Below are positions 42,813 to 52,613 of a DNA stretch of 64,000 nt, one piece after another. Where the stretch lies: assembly GCF_004359545.1 (NCBI RefSeq), contig NZ_SCWB01000010.1:1-64000 (forward strand), given 5' to 3'. Numbering within the stretch: the stretch's first letter is position 1; every line of letters begins with the position of its first letter. Below the pieces are notes generated by a model, which was not told the origin of the DNA, made no database searches, and saw nothing but the letters and a program-made list of their open reading frames with translations. Made by a program: the position numbers and the translations under genes. This stretch comes from Macrococcus lamae. Its GTDB lineage: Bacteria > Bacillota > Bacilli > Staphylococcales > Staphylococcaceae.

Positions 42813-44051
42813 TCAGTTGCTGTACAGCGGGAAACGGTCAGTCAGCGCTGTCACTCTTGTCGCTGCCTGTTCCAGTACTTCTGTGTTTTCCGGATCCTGC
42901 AGTACATCCGCAATGATCGCTGCTATTTCTTTCATTTCTTCTTCTTTGAAACCGCGGGTTGTTACAGCAGGTGTCCCGATACGGATACCGCTTGTCACAA
43001 ACGGACTTTGCTGATCGAACGGAATCGTATTTTTGTTCGTTGTAATGCCGACTGCATCAAGCGCGTGCTCTGCGACTTTACCAGTTAAGTTCACTGTCGT
43101 TACATCAATTAAGAAGACATGGTTTTCTGTCTGCTGAGAAACGATTCGCAGACCGCGTTCTTTTAAGCTTTCGCTCAATGCTTTAGCGTTGTTGATGACC
43201 TGCTGCTGGTACTCCTTAAACTCCGGCTGCTGCGCTTCACCGAACGCTACGGCTTTCGCTGCGATGATATGCATCAAGGGGCCCCCTTGAATACCTGGGA
43301 AGATTGCTTTGTCGATTGCTTTCGCGTATTGTTCTTTACAGAGAATCATACCGCCGCGTGGTCCGCGCAATGTTTTGTGCGTTGTTGTCGTCACAAAATC
43401 TGCATGAGGCACTGGACTTGGGTGAAGTCCTGCTGCAACAAGTCCCGCGATATGTGCCATATCGACCATCAATTTTGCTCCGACTTCATCAGCGATCGAT
43501 CTGAATTCAGCAAAATCAATTTGGCGGGCATATGCTGAAGCTCCTGCAATGATTAATTTCGGCTGATGTTCTTTTGCAAGACGTCTGACTTCAGCGTAAT
43601 CGATCGTTTCTGTTTCTTTATCCACTTCATACGCTGCAAACTTATAGTCAATCCCGCTGAAGTTGACCTTTGAACCATGCGTTAAATGTCCGCCGTGATT
43701 CAAGTCCATCCCAAGAACCGTATCTCCTGCTTCCAAAGCTACACGATAAACAGCCATATTAGCCTGTGATCCAGAATGCGGCTGAACGTTTGCATGCTCA
43801 GCACCGAACAATTCCTTCGCACGATCACGCGCGAGGTTTTCAACGACATCGACAAACTCACAACCGCCATAATAGCGTCGACCTGGATAACCTTCCGCGT
43901 ATTTGTTCGTGAGTACGGATCCTTGCGCTTCCATCACTGCCTGTGACACAAAGTTTTCAGATGCAATTAGTTCGATATTGTTATTCTGTCTTGCTTTTTC
44001 CTGTTCCATCGCTTCCCATAACTGTTGATCCTGTGCTTTTAAAGTAGACAA
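42813..44051 (-). CDS. glyA: Serine hydroxymethyltransferase
   Basis: The 412-aa PLP enzyme converts serine and tetrahydrofolate to glycine and methylene-THF. The PLP lysine is in [18 protein letters not shown], and [20 protein letters not shown] is near the start. The start codon is TTG with GAGGG seven bases upstream; no in-frame ATG lies closer. Length matches the family. Confidence 0.96.
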   Translation of the reverse strand: MSTLKAQDQQLWEAMEQEKARQNNNIELIASENFVSQAVMEAQGSVLTNKYAEGYPGRRYYGGCEFVDVVENLARDRAKELFGAEHANVQPHSGSQANMAVYRVALEAGDTVLGMDLNHGGHLTHGSKVNFSGIDYKFAAYEVDKETETIDYAEVRRLAKEHQPKLIIAGASAYARQIDFAEFRSIADEVGAKLMVDMAHIAGLVAAGLHPSPVPHADFVTTTTHKTLRGPRGGMILCKEQYAKAIDKAIFPGIQGGPLMHIIAAKAVAFGEAQQPEFKEYQQQVINNAKALSESLKERGLRIVSQQTENHVFLIDVTTVNLTGKVAEHALDAVGITTNKNTIPFDQQSPFVTSGIRIGTPAVTTRGFKEEEMKEIAAIIADVLQDPENTEVLEQAATRVTALTDRFPLYSN

Positions 44052-44083
44052 TATGATTCCCTCTTTTCTTTGTTTTATGAAAC

Positions 44084-44608
44084 TTATTGATATTTCGCGC
44101 GCGGTCCGCCGATCAGTTTCGGACGGTGCGCAGCGATCGTCACGACTGCTGCACCGACCATCTTCGTCGGAACACGGACCGGTATCTGCACATGTCTGAT
44201 GTGCATGCCGATCAAAGTCTGACCGATATCAATCCCGCAGTCCGCCTGAACATGTTCAACGACTACAGGATTAGTCATACTTCTATAGGCAGCAGCACTC
44301 ATGCTGCCGCCCGCTTCTTTTACCGGCACGACAGAGACAGGTGTCAGCTGATAGCGTGCTGCTGTCTCCCGCTCCATCGTCAATGCCCGGTTAATATGCT
44401 CACAGCCTTGAAAGCAGAAAGTGACCCCTGTTTCTCTTTCAATCGTCTTAAAAGCAGCCAGCAGTTCGCAGGCTACATCATCAGAACTATCAGTGCCAAT
44501 TCTCTGACCGATGACTTCTGACGTCGAACAGCCGATCACGCATAGCTCACCTTGCTTGAAAAAATTAATTGCCTTCAGGTCGGACAGCAGCTGTTTAATG
44601 TCTGCCAT
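44084..44608 (-). CDS. ywlG: YwlG-family protein (TIGR01440)
   Basis: The 174-aa protein starts [20 protein letters not shown] and has [15 protein letters not shown] and [20 protein letters not shown]. These match the YwlG/UPF0340 family, whose function is unknown. It overlaps rpiB by 14 nt and precedes glyA, the order seen in Bacillus (ywlF-ywlG-glyA). Confidence 0.9.
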   Translation of the reverse strand: MADIKQLLSDLKAINFFKQGELCVIGCSTSEVIGQRIGTDSSDDVACELLAAFKTIERETGVTFCFQGCEHINRALTMERETAARYQLTPVSVVPVKEAGGSMSAAAYRSMTNPVVVEHVQADCGIDIGQTLIGMHIRHVQIPVRVPTKMVGAAVVTIAAHRPKLIGGPRAKYQ

Positions 44609-45047
44609 AATCCGCTTCCAGCGCGCTTAGTTTGTCCAGACGCTTCTGATGACGACCACCTTCGAAAGATTCTTTCAGCCATGTTTCGACAATCATCAGT
44701 GCCAGTCCTTCTCCGATGACCCGCTGACCGAGGGCGATGACATTTGAATCGTTATGCTGACGCGTCAGCTTTGCTGTAAAAACGTCATGCACCAGTGCAC
44801 AGCGTACACCTCTCACTTTATTTGCAGCAATGCTCATACCAATACCTGTCCCGCACACCAGAATGCCGCGGTCTGCCTTACCGCTTGTGACTGCTTCACC
44901 GACCGGACGCGCATAATCAGGATAATCAACAGAATCCGGCGAATGCGTTCCGAAATCTTCATAAGCAATATTCAGTTCATCAAGCAGCTGTTTGATGGCT
45001 TCTTTATATTCGAAACCGCCATGATCGCTCGCAATAGCAACTTTCAT
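44595..45047 (-). CDS. rpiB: Ribose-5-phosphate isomerase B
   Basis: The 150-aa RpiB/LacAB-family enzyme has IASDHGGFEYKEAIK at the start and the active-site Cys in VCGTGIGMSIAANKV near residue 65. It interconverts ribose 5-phosphate and ribulose 5-phosphate. LacA/LacB are relatives, but the lone gene next to ywlG-glyA favours RpiB. Confidence 0.92.
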   Translation of the reverse strand: MKVAIASDHGGFEYKEAIKQLLDELNIAYEDFGTHSPDSVDYPDYARPVGEAVTSGKADRGILVCGTGIGMSIAANKVRGVRCALVHDVFTAKLTRQHNDSNVIALGQRVIGEGLALMIVETWLKESFEGGRHQKRLDKLSALEADYGRH

Positions 45048-45110
45048 ATGAATGACCTCCTTTAGAAGTTCCCCTTTATTATAGCTTATATAATTTTTTT
45101 CCTCGAGTAT

Positions 45111-45539
45111 TTATTTAGTATTGTCCAATGTTTCTATCAACTGTCTGACATACATTTCTATTTGTTCGTAAGCGCGTTCATATGCTGTCATATTTCCCCC
45201 GTATGGATCATTAATATCCTGCATGTCCCCCGCCGCGTATTCACTGAGCCTATAGACGTTTGCCCCTGGATACATTACTTCTATATATTGCTTATGACTG
45301 GAAGACATCGTGACAATCAGATCGGCTGTGGCATCTTCATCAGTAAACTGCTCAGCGGTGGATGGCTCAGGCAGCTGATGCTGACGGATTAGTGCTGCTG
45401 AATGCTGCGATACAGGGGCTCCGCTGTATGCCGACAGACCGCGCGATGTGAATTCATGATTCTCCGTCAAGGATTTGGCAATGCTTTCAGCAAGCGGGCT
45501 GCGGCACGTATTACCTGTACATACAAAAATGACTTTCAT
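45111..45539 (-). CDS. ywlE: Protein arginine phosphatase YwlE (low-molecular-weight phosphatase fold)
   Basis: The 142-aa protein starts MKVIFVCTGNTCRSPLAES, the C(X)5R phosphate loop. Thr in the fourth position after the Cys is the residue that marks arginine over tyrosine phosphatases in the YwlE group. The general acid Asp is in INDPYGGN. YwlE reverses McsB-type arginine phosphorylation in Gram-positive bacteria. The second of two adjacent ATGs is preferred by spacing to AGGAGG. Confidence 0.92.
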   Translation of the reverse strand: MKVIFVCTGNTCRSPLAESIAKSLTENHEFTSRGLSAYSGAPVSQHSAALIRQHQLPEPSTAEQFTDEDATADLIVTMSSSHKQYIEVMYPGANVYRLSEYAAGDMQDINDPYGGNMTAYERAYEQIEMYVRQLIETLDNTK

Positions 45540-45551
45540 CATCTTCCTCCT

Positions 45552-46559
45552 CTACTCGCCAGCTGACGCTTTATCGATGCGGTTCATCAGTGCACGTGTT
45601 TCTTCAGTCCGTGTAAATCCGCTTAAGATGATACGTTTGACCGCGTGATTGTGATCGATCATTCTCAGCACATCATATAGATTGCCGGCTGCTTCCTTGT
45701 AGGCTGTCTCTGTAGCACAAAGCGGGTAGAAATGACCGCCTTCAATAAGGTGGCGGCTGCTTTCAGGAGCGATGACCGCTGTCTGTGAATCGATTGTCAG
45801 CGGTTCTTGAATCCCGCCTTCTATCAACGTCATCGGACTGTTCGGGGCATAGTGCCGGTATTTCATGCCCGGTGCAATCGGTGTATCCGGCTCATAATGC
45901 GCTTCAGTCAGACAGCCCGGCACGATCTGCAGAAGCATGGATTCCGTTATACTGCCCGGCCGCGCAATCTTAAAGGGATAGCTCGTACAGTCAAGCACTG
46001 TACTCTCTATGCCGATTTCACTGTCAGGTCCCTGGATAATACCAAATATTCTACCTTCAAGATCTTCCTGCACATGCTGAAACTGAGTAGGTGAAGGTCG
46101 ACCACTTAAGTTAGCACTCGGTGCAGCGAGCGGTAATCCGACTATCCGGAGCAGCTGACGCGCGACTTTATCTTCCGGCATTCTGACAGCGACAGATGAC
46201 AGTCCTGCTGTCACTTGCGGTGCAAGTCGGTCCGGCTTAACCGGCAGGATAAAAGAAATCGCTCCCGGCCAGAAGACATCCATCAACTGACGCGCTGCCG
46301 GATGAATATAATCAGCAAACTCGAGCTGATCCATCTGATGAATATGGACAATCAGTGGATTATCGCTCGGCCGCCCTTTAGCGGTATAGACTTTTCCCAC
46401 TGCTTCCGGACTGAACGCATTTGCTGCAAGTCCATAGACGGTCTCTGTCGGAATGGCTATGAGTTCATCTGAGTGAAAAGCAGCGTTGATACTATCAATT
46501 TGTGGATATGTGGATAAGTCATCCACATAGTTACGAACATCCCAAACATACGTTTCCAT
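45552..46559 (-). CDS. ywlC: Threonylcarbamoyl-AMP synthase (Sua5/YwlC)
   Basis: The 335-aa protein has an N-terminal YrdC domain (about 15-210; IPTETVYGLAANAF, SDNPLIVHI, APSANLSGRPSPTQ) and a C-terminal Sua5 domain. It makes threonylcarbamoyl-AMP from Thr, bicarbonate and ATP for the t6A37 base of ANN-decoding tRNAs. I start it at 46559 (METYVWDVRN), ten bases after GAGGGG; the longer frame runs through a DnaA-box cluster. Three DnaA-box-like sequences also fall within its first codons. Confidence 0.93.
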   Translation of the reverse strand: METYVWDVRNYVDDLSTYPQIDSINAAFHSDELIAIPTETVYGLAANAFSPEAVGKVYTAKGRPSDNPLIVHIHQMDQLEFADYIHPAARQLMDVFWPGAISFILPVKPDRLAPQVTAGLSSVAVRMPEDKVARQLLRIVGLPLAAPSANLSGRPSPTQFQHVQEDLEGRIFGIIQGPDSEIGIESTVLDCTSYPFKIARPGSITESMLLQIVPGCLTEAHYEPDTPIAPGMKYRHYAPNSPMTLIEGGIQEPLTIDSQTAVIAPESSRHLIEGGHFYPLCATETAYKEAAGNLYDVLRMIDHNHAVKRIILSGFTRTEETRALMNRIDKASAGE

Positions 46560-46656
46560 CTCTTCAATTCCCCTCTCAACGTCTATTTTATTACAAAATA
46601 AAAAGTTATGCACAAATTGTGGATAACTTTTTACTATTGTGTATAACTTATTCACA
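46501..46656. promoter_or_regulatory. DnaA-box cluster at the ywlC start/prmC end
   Basis: Four 9-mers fit TTATNCACA within 51 bp: 46606-46614 (TTATGCACA, +), 46618-46626 (TTATCCACA, -), 46638-46646 (TTATACACA, -), 46648-46656 (TTATTCACA, +). A further perfect TTATCCACA (-) lies at 46509-46517, with 8/9 matches at 46501-46509 (-) and 46519-46527 (+). No comparable density is seen elsewhere in the window. DnaA-box clusters outside oriC modulate initiation or gene expression in B. subtilis. Confidence 0.8.
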
Positions 46657-47487
46657 CCAGCGGAACCATAGTATCCGGTCGAGCTGGTTGATATCTTGTT
46701 CAATATGAACTGTTACATCATATTTTTTCACGATATAGTCTGTAAGAGCTGCACCTTGTGCGTGACCGATCTCAAAAAAGACATAGCTGTCGTCTTTCAT
46801 GACGAGCGGCAGATCATCAATCATCCGCTTATATAACAGCAGTCCATCGTCGTCTGCGAAGAGCGCGAGATGCGGATCATGGTCAAGCACGGAACGCGAC
46901 ATTAATGCTCTCTCTGATTCAGCGATATACGGCGGATTAGACACCAGTACATCGAGCTTGACTCCTTCCGTCACAAGCGGATCCAGTAAGTCTCCCTGGC
47001 GGAAGATAACATCACTGTCCAGCACTTCGGCATTTTCACGAGCGACTTCCAGCACGGCTGAACTGATATCCGTGCAGAACACTTTAAAATCTGCCTCCAG
47101 GTCAAGTGAAATTGCAATGCAGCCGGTTCCTGTACCGATATCTGCTGCAACGCCTGACCTGATGGTGGACAGCACATGATGGACAAGTTCCTCTGTTTCT
47201 GGGCGCGGCACGAGCGTGTCAGGCGTCACCTTGAACTTACGCCCGTAAAATTCCTGAAATCCTGTAATATGAGCAAGCGGCACATCGTCACATAGCAGCG
47301 CGATACCCTTCTCATAGCGTCCCGCTTCTTCAGCACTCAGCAGACGGTTGTCAAGCGTGATATCCAGCTGCGATATATCGAACAGATCCATCATCAGAAA
47401 CATTGCGCCGACTTCAGGCTGGTTTTCTTGCTGCAATGCCACTCTGCCGGCTGCAACAAGTATGGACGGTTTATAGGACGCCATCAT
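46648..47487 (-). CDS. prmC: Release factor glutamine methyltransferase
   Basis: The 279-aa enzyme methylates the Gln of the GGQ motif in release factors. It has an N-terminal helical domain, the SAM motif [14 protein letters not shown] near residue 115 and the catalytic NPPY in [10 protein letters not shown] near 185. It overlaps the end of prfA, its substrate gene, by 17 nt. The last codons contain a DnaA box. Confidence 0.95.
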   Translation of the reverse strand: MMASYKPSILVAAGRVALQQENQPEVGAMFLMMDLFDISQLDITLDNRLLSAEEAGRYEKGIALLCDDVPLAHITGFQEFYGRKFKVTPDTLVPRPETEELVHHVLSTIRSGVAADIGTGTGCIAISLDLEADFKVFCTDISSAVLEVARENAEVLDSDVIFRQGDLLDPLVTEGVKLDVLVSNPPYIAESERALMSRSVLDHDPHLALFADDDGLLLYKRMIDDLPLVMKDDSYVFFEIGHAQGAALTDYIVKKYDVTVHIEQDINQLDRILWFRWCE

Positions 47488-48547
47488 TCAATGCTTCAAG
47501 CTTACTTGTCTGCTCTGCAATGGTCAGCGCTTCAATCACTTCACTCACTTTGCCCTCCATGATCTGGTCGAGCTTCTGAATCGTCAGACCGATCCGATGA
47601 TCAGTCACACGGTTCTGCGGATAGTTATACGTGCGAATACGTTCAGAACGATCTCCTGTCCCAACAGCGGATTTACGCTGTTCTGCATATTTTGACTGCT
47701 CTTCCTGCAGCATTTTGTCGTAGACACGTGTTTTCAGAAGTTTCAGTGCTTTCTCGCGGTTTTTGATCTGGGATTTCTCAGAACTTGTCGCGACAAGGCC
47801 GGTCGGGATATGGGTAATACGTACAGCAGAGTCAGTCGTGTTGACGTGCTGACCACCTGAGCCGCTTGAACGATACGTTTCAATGCGCAGGTCTTCATTT
47901 CGGATCTCCACTTCCACGTCTTCTACTTCAGGAAGGACCGCGACTGTCGCAGTCGATGTATGAATTCTGCCGCCGCTTTCTGTCGCAGGTATACGCTGAA
48001 CGCGGTGTGCGCCGTTCTCAAATTTCAGCTTTGAGTAAGCACCATTACCAATAATCGTGAAACTGATTTCTTTGTAACCGCCGTGATCTGACTCATTCGT
48101 TTCCATGACCTCAATTCTCCAGTTCTGCTCTTCAGCGAATCGGGAGTACATGCGGAATAGATCTCCTGCAAATATCGCCGCTTCGTCCCCGCCCGCTGCA
48201 CCGCGGATTTCCATAACAACGTTTTTATCATCATTCGGGTCTTTAGGAATCAGCAGCACTTTCAGTTCTTCTTCCAGCGCCGGAATCTGCGGCTTCAGTT
48301 CATTGATTTCTTCTTTGATCATCGCTTCTTCTTCAGGGTCAGATGTTTCCCCCATCATTTCAAGCGCTTCGTCGAGCTGTTCTTTCACAGATTTATAGTT
48401 TCTATAGACCTCTACAGTCTTATGCAGATCGGACTGCTCCTTTGAATACTGGCGTAACTTATCAGTATCTGACACGACATCCGGGTCGCTGAGAAGTTCG
48501 TTTAATTGTTCATAACGGTCTTCTACGATTTCTAATTGATCAAACAT
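47471..48547 (-). CDS. prfA: Peptide chain release factor 1
   Basis: The 358-aa RF1 has the codon-recognition region with PAT in [10 protein letters not shown] and the GGQ catalytic motif in [10 protein letters not shown] near residue 232. It terminates translation at UAA and UAG. It forms an operon with tdk upstream (1 nt gap) and prmC downstream. Confidence 0.97.
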   Translation of the reverse strand: MFDQLEIVEDRYEQLNELLSDPDVVSDTDKLRQYSKEQSDLHKTVEVYRNYKSVKEQLDEALEMMGETSDPEEEAMIKEEINELKPQIPALEEELKVLLIPKDPNDDKNVVMEIRGAAGGDEAAIFAGDLFRMYSRFAEEQNWRIEVMETNESDHGGYKEISFTIIGNGAYSKLKFENGAHRVQRIPATESGGRIHTSTATVAVLPEVEDVEVEIRNEDLRIETYRSSGSGGQHVNTTDSAVRITHIPTGLVATSSEKSQIKNREKALKLLKTRVYDKMLQEEQSKYAEQRKSAVGTGDRSERIRTYNYPQNRVTDHRIGLTIQKLDQIMEGKVSEVIEALTIAEQTSKLEALNDGVL

Positions 48548-48548
48548 A

Positions 48549-49127
48549 TTAATCCTCCTTCACAATATGATGCAGACGGCATCTTGGTTCATAGCTTTCC
48601 TTAGCTCCGATCATAATAATCGGATCGTTGATATGCGCGGGTTCTCCGTTGATCAGCCGCTGCGTTCTTGATGATGGTGCTCCGCAGACGGCACATACGG
48701 CCTGCAGCTTCGTCACGTGCTCACTGATCGCCATCAGTTCCGGCACGGGCTCAAAGGGAACGCCTTTAAAATCCATGTCGAGCCCTGCAACAATGACGCG
48801 GTGACCTGCTTCAGCAAGCTGTGTCGCGACATCCACGACACCAGGATCGAAGAACTGAACTTCATCGATTGCCACAATGTCCACATCATGCGTCACGAAC
48901 TTGAAAATATCTTCAGACTGCGCAACGTTATGAGCTTCTATAGTAGAACCATTATGAGAGACAACTGAATCATGGCTGTACCGGTTGTCTATTTCAGGCT
49001 TAAAGACCACGACTTTCTGCTTCGCGTACAGTCCGCGTCTCAATCTTCTGATGAGCTCTTCACTTTTACCACTGAACATACTACCTGCGATACACTCTAT
49101 CCAACCTGCGGGATAACTTTCATACAT
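48549..49127 (-). CDS. tdk: Thymidine kinase
   Basis: The 192-aa type II thymidine kinase has the P-loop [19 protein letters not shown], Walker [13 protein letters not shown] and zinc ligands in VCAVCG and the C-terminal CRLHH. It salvages thymidine. I start it at 49127 (MYESYPAGW) after AAAGGTGG; the longer frame has no site and overlaps the rpmE2 terminator region. Confidence 0.95.
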   Translation of the reverse strand: MYESYPAGWIECIAGSMFSGKSEELIRRLRRGLYAKQKVVVFKPEIDNRYSHDSVVSHNGSTIEAHNVAQSEDIFKFVTHDVDIVAIDEVQFFDPGVVDVATQLAEAGHRVIVAGLDMDFKGVPFEPVPELMAISEHVTKLQAVCAVCGAPSSRTQRLINGEPAHINDPIIMIGAKESYEPRCRLHHIVKED

Positions 49128-49194
49128 ACTTACGGCCACCTTTTTTTCACATAATCGCTTTATTATATCACAATTTCGGCTCAATCTTATGTAC

Positions 49195-49235
49195 AAAAAA
49201 AGTCCCATCACTCAGCAAGGCTGAATGTGGAACTT
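49195..49235 (-). terminator. Intrinsic terminator after rpmE2
   Basis: An imperfect hairpin (AAGTTCCACATTCAGC with GCTGAGTGATGGGACTT) is followed by seven T on the minus strand, between rpmE2 and tdk. Confidence 0.85.
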
Positions 49236-49246
49236 CTTTCTTTAAA

Positions 49247-49504
49247 TTATTCGTTGCTGCTTTTAAGACCGAATTTTTTGTTGAAACGCTCAACACGACC
49301 ATCGGCCGAAGCGAATTTCTGACGACCTGTGTAGAACGGGTGAGAATCAGAAGAGATATCCAGACGGATCACTGGATATTCGTTACCATCTTCCCAAGTC
49401 ATCGTTTCGTTTGAAGAACGTGTAGAACCGCTTAAGAATTTGTAGTCAGTCGTAGAATCTAAGAAGATTACTTTACGGTATTCCGGGTGAATTCCTTGTT
49501 TCAT
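49247..49504 (-). CDS. rpmE2: Ribosomal protein L31 type B
   Basis: The 85-aa protein is the zinc-free L31 type: it has no CxxC pair. [16 protein letters not shown] and [13 protein letters not shown] are typical. It has its own promoter and a leader of about 70 nt after the rho stop. Type B L31 often replaces the zinc form under zinc limitation, but in staphylococci it is usually the only one. Confidence 0.96.
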   Translation of the reverse strand: MKQGIHPEYRKVIFLDSTTDYKFLSGSTRSSNETMTWEDGNEYPVIRLDISSDSHPFYTGRQKFASADGRVERFNKKFGLKSSNE

Positions 49505-49575
49505 TGTTTTCAGCTCCTTTGCCCTGAACCATCTGGCACAGAGTTATTCGTGATATTTCACGTCAATACTTACAT

Positions 49576-49604
49576 ATTATATAGGGTTGAACATCAAATT
49601 GCAA
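49576..49604 (-). promoter_or_regulatory. SigA promoter and leader of rpmE2
   Basis: TTGCAA (49604-49599), a 17-bp spacer and TATAAT (49581-49576) on the minus strand lie 70 bp before rpmE2. The leader between promoter and gene has a short stem (CGTGAAATATCACG) and a GTGCCAGATGGTTCAGGGC stretch before the ribosome binding site, possibly an L31 autoregulatory leader. Confidence 0.7.
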
Positions 49605-49611
49605 CTGTTAA

Positions 49612-50928
49612 TTAAATGATCGGCTTGCCGGTTTTGGCACTCATTTCTATACGGTCACCTAGCTGATTGAAGAAATCCGCATTGCTGTCGCTCTGTTTCA
49701 GACGGCGCAGGAAGCGTTCTGTAAAGTCCTGCTGTTCTGTAAACAAATTTCTGAGCTGCCATACCATCTCCAGTTCCTTCTGTTCAAGCAGCAGCTCTTC
49801 TTTCCGGGTAGAGCTGCGACGTATATCAATCGCCGGATATACACGTTTCTCAGCGAGCTTACGGTCAAGCGTCAGCTCCATGTTGCCTGTCCCTTTGAAT
49901 TCCTCATAGATCATGTCATCCATGCGGGATCCTGTTTCAACGAGCGCTGTCGCGAGAATCGTCAGGCTGCCGCCTGCTTCAATGTTGCGGGCAGCTCCGA
50001 AAAAGGCTTTCGGGCGGTGAAGACTGGCGGGGTCGAGACCACCTGACAATGTACGACCACTCGGTGGCACGACCAGATTATAGGCACGAGCGAGACGGGT
50101 GATGGAATCCATCAGTATGATGACGTCTTCACCGAGCTCAACGAGCCGCTTCGCGCGTTCCAGCAGCAGTTCTGCTACTTTGACGTGATGTTCCGGCGGC
50201 TCGTCAAATGTTGAGTGCACGACCTCTGCCTGAGCAACTGAACGCTCAAGATCCGTCACTTCTTCCGGACGCTCTCCGACAAGCAGAATAAAGAGCTTCG
50301 CTTCAGGATGATTCGTGCAGATTGCATTGGCGATTTCCTTCAACAGTGACGTCTTACCTGCTTTCGGCGGCGCGACTATCATTCCGCGCTGACCGAAACC
50401 AATCGGTGTCACAAGGTCCATAATACGGGTGGAGTATGCTTTTTTAGATGTCTCAAGTTTAATTCTACGGTCCGGATAGAGCGGTGTCAGCGCCTGGAAA
50501 TGAGGCCGTTTCTTTACTTCTTCCGCATTCTGGTCATTGACGAAGTCGACCTGCAGCAGTCCGTAATATTTTTCGTTCTCTTTCGGCTTGCGGACTTTAC
50601 CGGTCACCTTATCGCCCTGCTTAATCTCAAAGCGGCGGATCTGACTGGCAGAGATATAGATATCTTTTTCACCTTTTGAGTAGTTGACCGTCCGCAGGAA
50701 ACCGTACCCATCCGCCTGAATGTCATCAAGGATACCTTCCATATAGTAGTTACCGTCCTGTTCCATCTGTTTCTCCATGATGGCCAGCACCAGTTCTTTT
50801 TTATTCAGTTTGCTGTAATTGGTAAGGCCCAGTTCTTTAGCGCGCGCTGTTAATTCTTTTGTCGTACTGTTCTTGTAAAGCGCATCAAAAGATTCATACT
50901 GAGGGCTTGTCCGTTGTTTTTCAATCAT
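49612..50928 (-). CDS. rho: Transcription termination factor Rho
   Basis: The 438-aa hexameric helicase has an N-terminal SAP-like part, a cold-shock RNA-binding domain ([19 protein letters not shown]), Walker [17 protein letters not shown] near 178 and Walker [19 protein letters not shown] start it at 50928 ([10 protein letters not shown]), five bases after AGAAGGTG, which gives the length of S. aureus Rho. A longer frame adds 27 residues. Confidence 0.95.
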   Translation of the reverse strand: MIEKQRTSPQYESFDALYKNSTTKELTARAKELGLTNYSKLNKKELVLAIMEKQMEQDGNYYMEGILDDIQADGYGFLRTVNYSKGEKDIYISASQIRRFEIKQGDKVTGKVRKPKENEKYYGLLQVDFVNDQNAEEVKKRPHFQALTPLYPDRRIKLETSKKAYSTRIMDLVTPIGFGQRGMIVAPPKAGKTSLLKEIANAICTNHPEAKLFILLVGERPEEVTDLERSVAQAEVVHSTFDEPPEHHVKVAELLLERAKRLVELGEDVIILMDSITRLARAYNLVVPPSGRTLSGGLDPASLHRPKAFFGAARNIEAGGSLTILATALVETGSRMDDMIYEEFKGTGNMELTLDRKLAEKRVYPAIDIRRSSTRKEELLLEQKELEMVWQLRNLFTEQQDFTERFLRRLKQSDSNADFFNQLGDRIEMSAKTGKPII

Positions 50929-51009
50929 ATAGCACCTTCTATTAAATAATATATTGTTGAGAAAAGAAAAAGGCAGAGTAAGACGAGGTTGTGCGTGGAT
51001 AACTTCCAT

Positions 51010-51037
51010 AGTTTATCATGAATTATAGGAATGTCAA
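51010..51037 (-). promoter_or_regulatory. Candidate promoter of rho
   Basis: A perfect TTGACA (51037-51032), a 16-bp spacer and TAAACT (51015-51010) on the minus strand lie about 80 bp before the rho start, right after the glpX terminator. Confidence 0.55.
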
Positions 51038-51069
51038 AGTGAAAGTCAGCATGCGGATACATGCTGACT
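51038..51069 (-). terminator. Terminator after glpX
   Basis: AGTCAGCATG and CATGCTGACT form a 10-bp perfect stem with a 6-nt loop, then TTTCACTTTG on the minus strand, 6 nt after the glpX stop. Confidence 0.75.
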
Positions 51070-51074
51070 GATGA

Positions 51075-52052
51075 TTAAATATTATCGTTTCCAGATATGG
51101 TAAGACCAGGTTTTTTCTCAAGGCTGTGACGGCCTTGAATGAAACGGACTGTGCCTGATTTAGCGCGCATGACGAGAGAATGCGTCTCTGCAAATCCACC
51201 TTTGAACTGCACCCCTTTAAGCAGTTCGCCGTCAGTCACAGCAGTTGCTGCGAAAATCGCATCGTCACCTTTGACCATGTCATCCAGTTTCAGCACTGTA
51301 TTAGGTTCAATGCCCATATTGCGGCAGCGCTCTTCCTGTTCTTTATCTTCCGGCAGAAGAATTCCCTGGAAATCACCACCGAGGGCTTTAATGCCGACTG
51401 CTGCGATGACTCCTTCAGGTGCACCGCCGGAACCAAAGAGAATATCGACGCCTGTGAAATCAAACGCTGTATTGATTGCTGCTGCCACGTCACCGTGTTC
51501 AATCAGCTTGATGCGAGCGCCGGCCGCACGTATTTCCTCGATAATATGAGCATGTCGTTCACGGTTGAGAAGTGTTGCTGTAACGTTCGTAATATCTTTG
51601 TTTTTTGCCTTCGCAACAGCCTGCAGGTTTTCAGTGACGCTTTTAGAAATATCGACGACTCCGACACACTCAGGACCGACCGCTATCTTATCCATATACA
51701 TATCTGGTGCGTGAAGCAGTGTTCCGCGGTCACCTACCGCAAGTACTGTCATCGCATTCCAGCTGCCTTCAGCGACAAGCGTCGTCCCTTCAAGCGGATC
51801 AACTGCGATATCGATTTTTGGACCGTCATTCGTGCCGAGTTCCTCACCGATATAAAGCATCGGTGCTTCGTCCATCTCACCTTCACCGATCACGACGATT
51901 CCTTCCATCGGAATCGTATCGAATACTTCACGCATTGCTGTCGTCGCCGCGTCATCCGCCTCATTTTTCAAACCTTTACCAACCCAGCGTGCACTCTGCA
52001 GCGCAGCCGCCTCAGTCACACGCACTAACTCCATCGATAAACTACGTTCCAT
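51075..52052 (-). CDS. glpX: Fructose-1,6-bisphosphatase class II
   Basis: The 325-aa GlpX protein has [29 protein letters not shown] with the metal and substrate residues, and [14 protein letters not shown]. It removes the C1 phosphate in gluconeogenesis. I start it at the ATG at 52052, seven bases after AAAGGAG. B. subtilis has glpX at this place between murAB and rho; S. aureus as I recall it does not. Confidence 0.93.
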   Translation of the reverse strand: MERSLSMELVRVTEAAALQSARWVGKGLKNEADDAATTAMREVFDTIPMEGIVVIGEGEMDEAPMLYIGEELGTNDGPKIDIAVDPLEGTTLVAEGSWNAMTVLAVGDRGTLLHAPDMYMDKIAVGPECVGVVDISKSVTENLQAVAKAKNKDITNVTATLLNRERHAHIIEEIRAAGARIKLIEHGDVAAAINTAFDFTGVDILFGSGGAPEGVIAAVGIKALGGDFQGILLPEDKEQEERCRNMGIEPNTVLKLDDMVKGDDAIFAATAVTDGELLKGVQFKGGFAETHSLVMRAKSGTVRFIQGRHSLEKKPGLTISGNDNI

Positions 52053-52163
52053 CGTCATTCTCCTTTGTCCAACGTAATATAACTTTCAGAAATAGTATAA
52101 CACATTTATGAATGAGTCCTATCCAAAGATTGTAAAGAAGACTGTAAGAACTCAATTTATAAA

Positions 52164-52190
52164 GAAAAAAACAGTCATTATGAATGACTG
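52164..52190 (-). terminator. Terminator overlapping the end of the HxlR gene
   Basis: CAGTCATT and AATGACTG pair perfectly with a 3-nt loop; seven T follow on the minus strand. The first arm encodes the last residues (the stop TAA is in the stem). Confidence 0.9.
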
Positions 52191-52516
52191 CCTGCTTCTT
52201 CTGTCAGCTCCAGATTTTCCTGTGCCCATTGTTCTATAGGGATCATCGCCTGACTTAAAGCATAGCCTTTCGGTGTCAGAACGTATTTGATTGATAACGG
52301 TGTAGTCGTCACGACTGTCTTTTCTACTAAGTCCCATTCTGCAAGTTCAGCAAGTTTCAGACTGAGTGCTCTAGGTGTAATGGACTTCAGATCGCGTTTA
52401 ATATCTGAAAAATGGGCAGCATGGTCTTCACAGCGCGACAGATAATTGATCAATAACCCATTCCAGCTGCGTCCAAGAATTTTAAATGTTTCTTCTAAAT
52501 AAGGACATATTTCCAT
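52178..52516 (-). CDS. HxlR-family winged-helix transcriptional regulator
   Basis: The 112-aa protein starts MEICPYLEETFKILGRSWNG, the typical HxlR opening with an N-terminal Cys (Cys4), followed by the helix-turn-helix (FSDIKRDLKSITPRALSLKL) and a wing. HxlR regulators with a conserved Cys often sense reactive electrophiles or oxidants. The start is the ATG at 52516, seven bases after GAGGTG. The gene has its own promoter and terminator and splits the usual murZ-glpX neighbourhood. No clear target gene is next to it. Confidence 0.88.
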   Translation of the reverse strand: MEICPYLEETFKILGRSWNGLLINYLSRCEDHAAHFSDIKRDLKSITPRALSLKLAELAEWDLVEKTVVTTTPLSIKYVLTPKGYALSQAMIPIEQWAQENLELTEEAGSHS

Positions 52517-52536
52517 AACTATCACCTCACTAACTT

Positions 52537-52565
52537 ATTATATCATGGTATAAAAAATATATCAA
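52537..52565 (-). promoter_or_regulatory. Promoter of the HxlR gene
   Basis: TTGATA (52565-52560), a 17-bp spacer and a perfect TATAAT (52542-52537) on the minus strand lie 20 bp before the start codon. The very AT-rich, partly symmetric sequence around it could hold an autoregulatory operator. Confidence 0.7.
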
Positions 52566-52579
52566 ATATATATTTTATA

Positions 52580-52610
52580 TAAAAGAAGAAACCTCCTGCA
52601 ACAGGAGGTT
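52580..52610 (-). terminator. Intrinsic terminator after murZ
   Basis: AACCTCCTG and CAGGAGGTT form a 9-bp perfect stem with a 3-nt loop, then TTCTTCTTTT on the minus strand. Confidence 0.85.
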
Positions 52611-52613
52611 GTG

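Noticed and set aside
50990-51000. Single DnaA-like box near rho (GTGGATAA)
   Set aside because: It is an isolated 8 of 9 match with no neighbours, as expected by chance.
51180-52028. Plus-strand frame of 282 codons opposite glpX
   Set aside because: It is an antisense shadow of glpX, Cys/His-rich without a domain pattern, and has no start signal.
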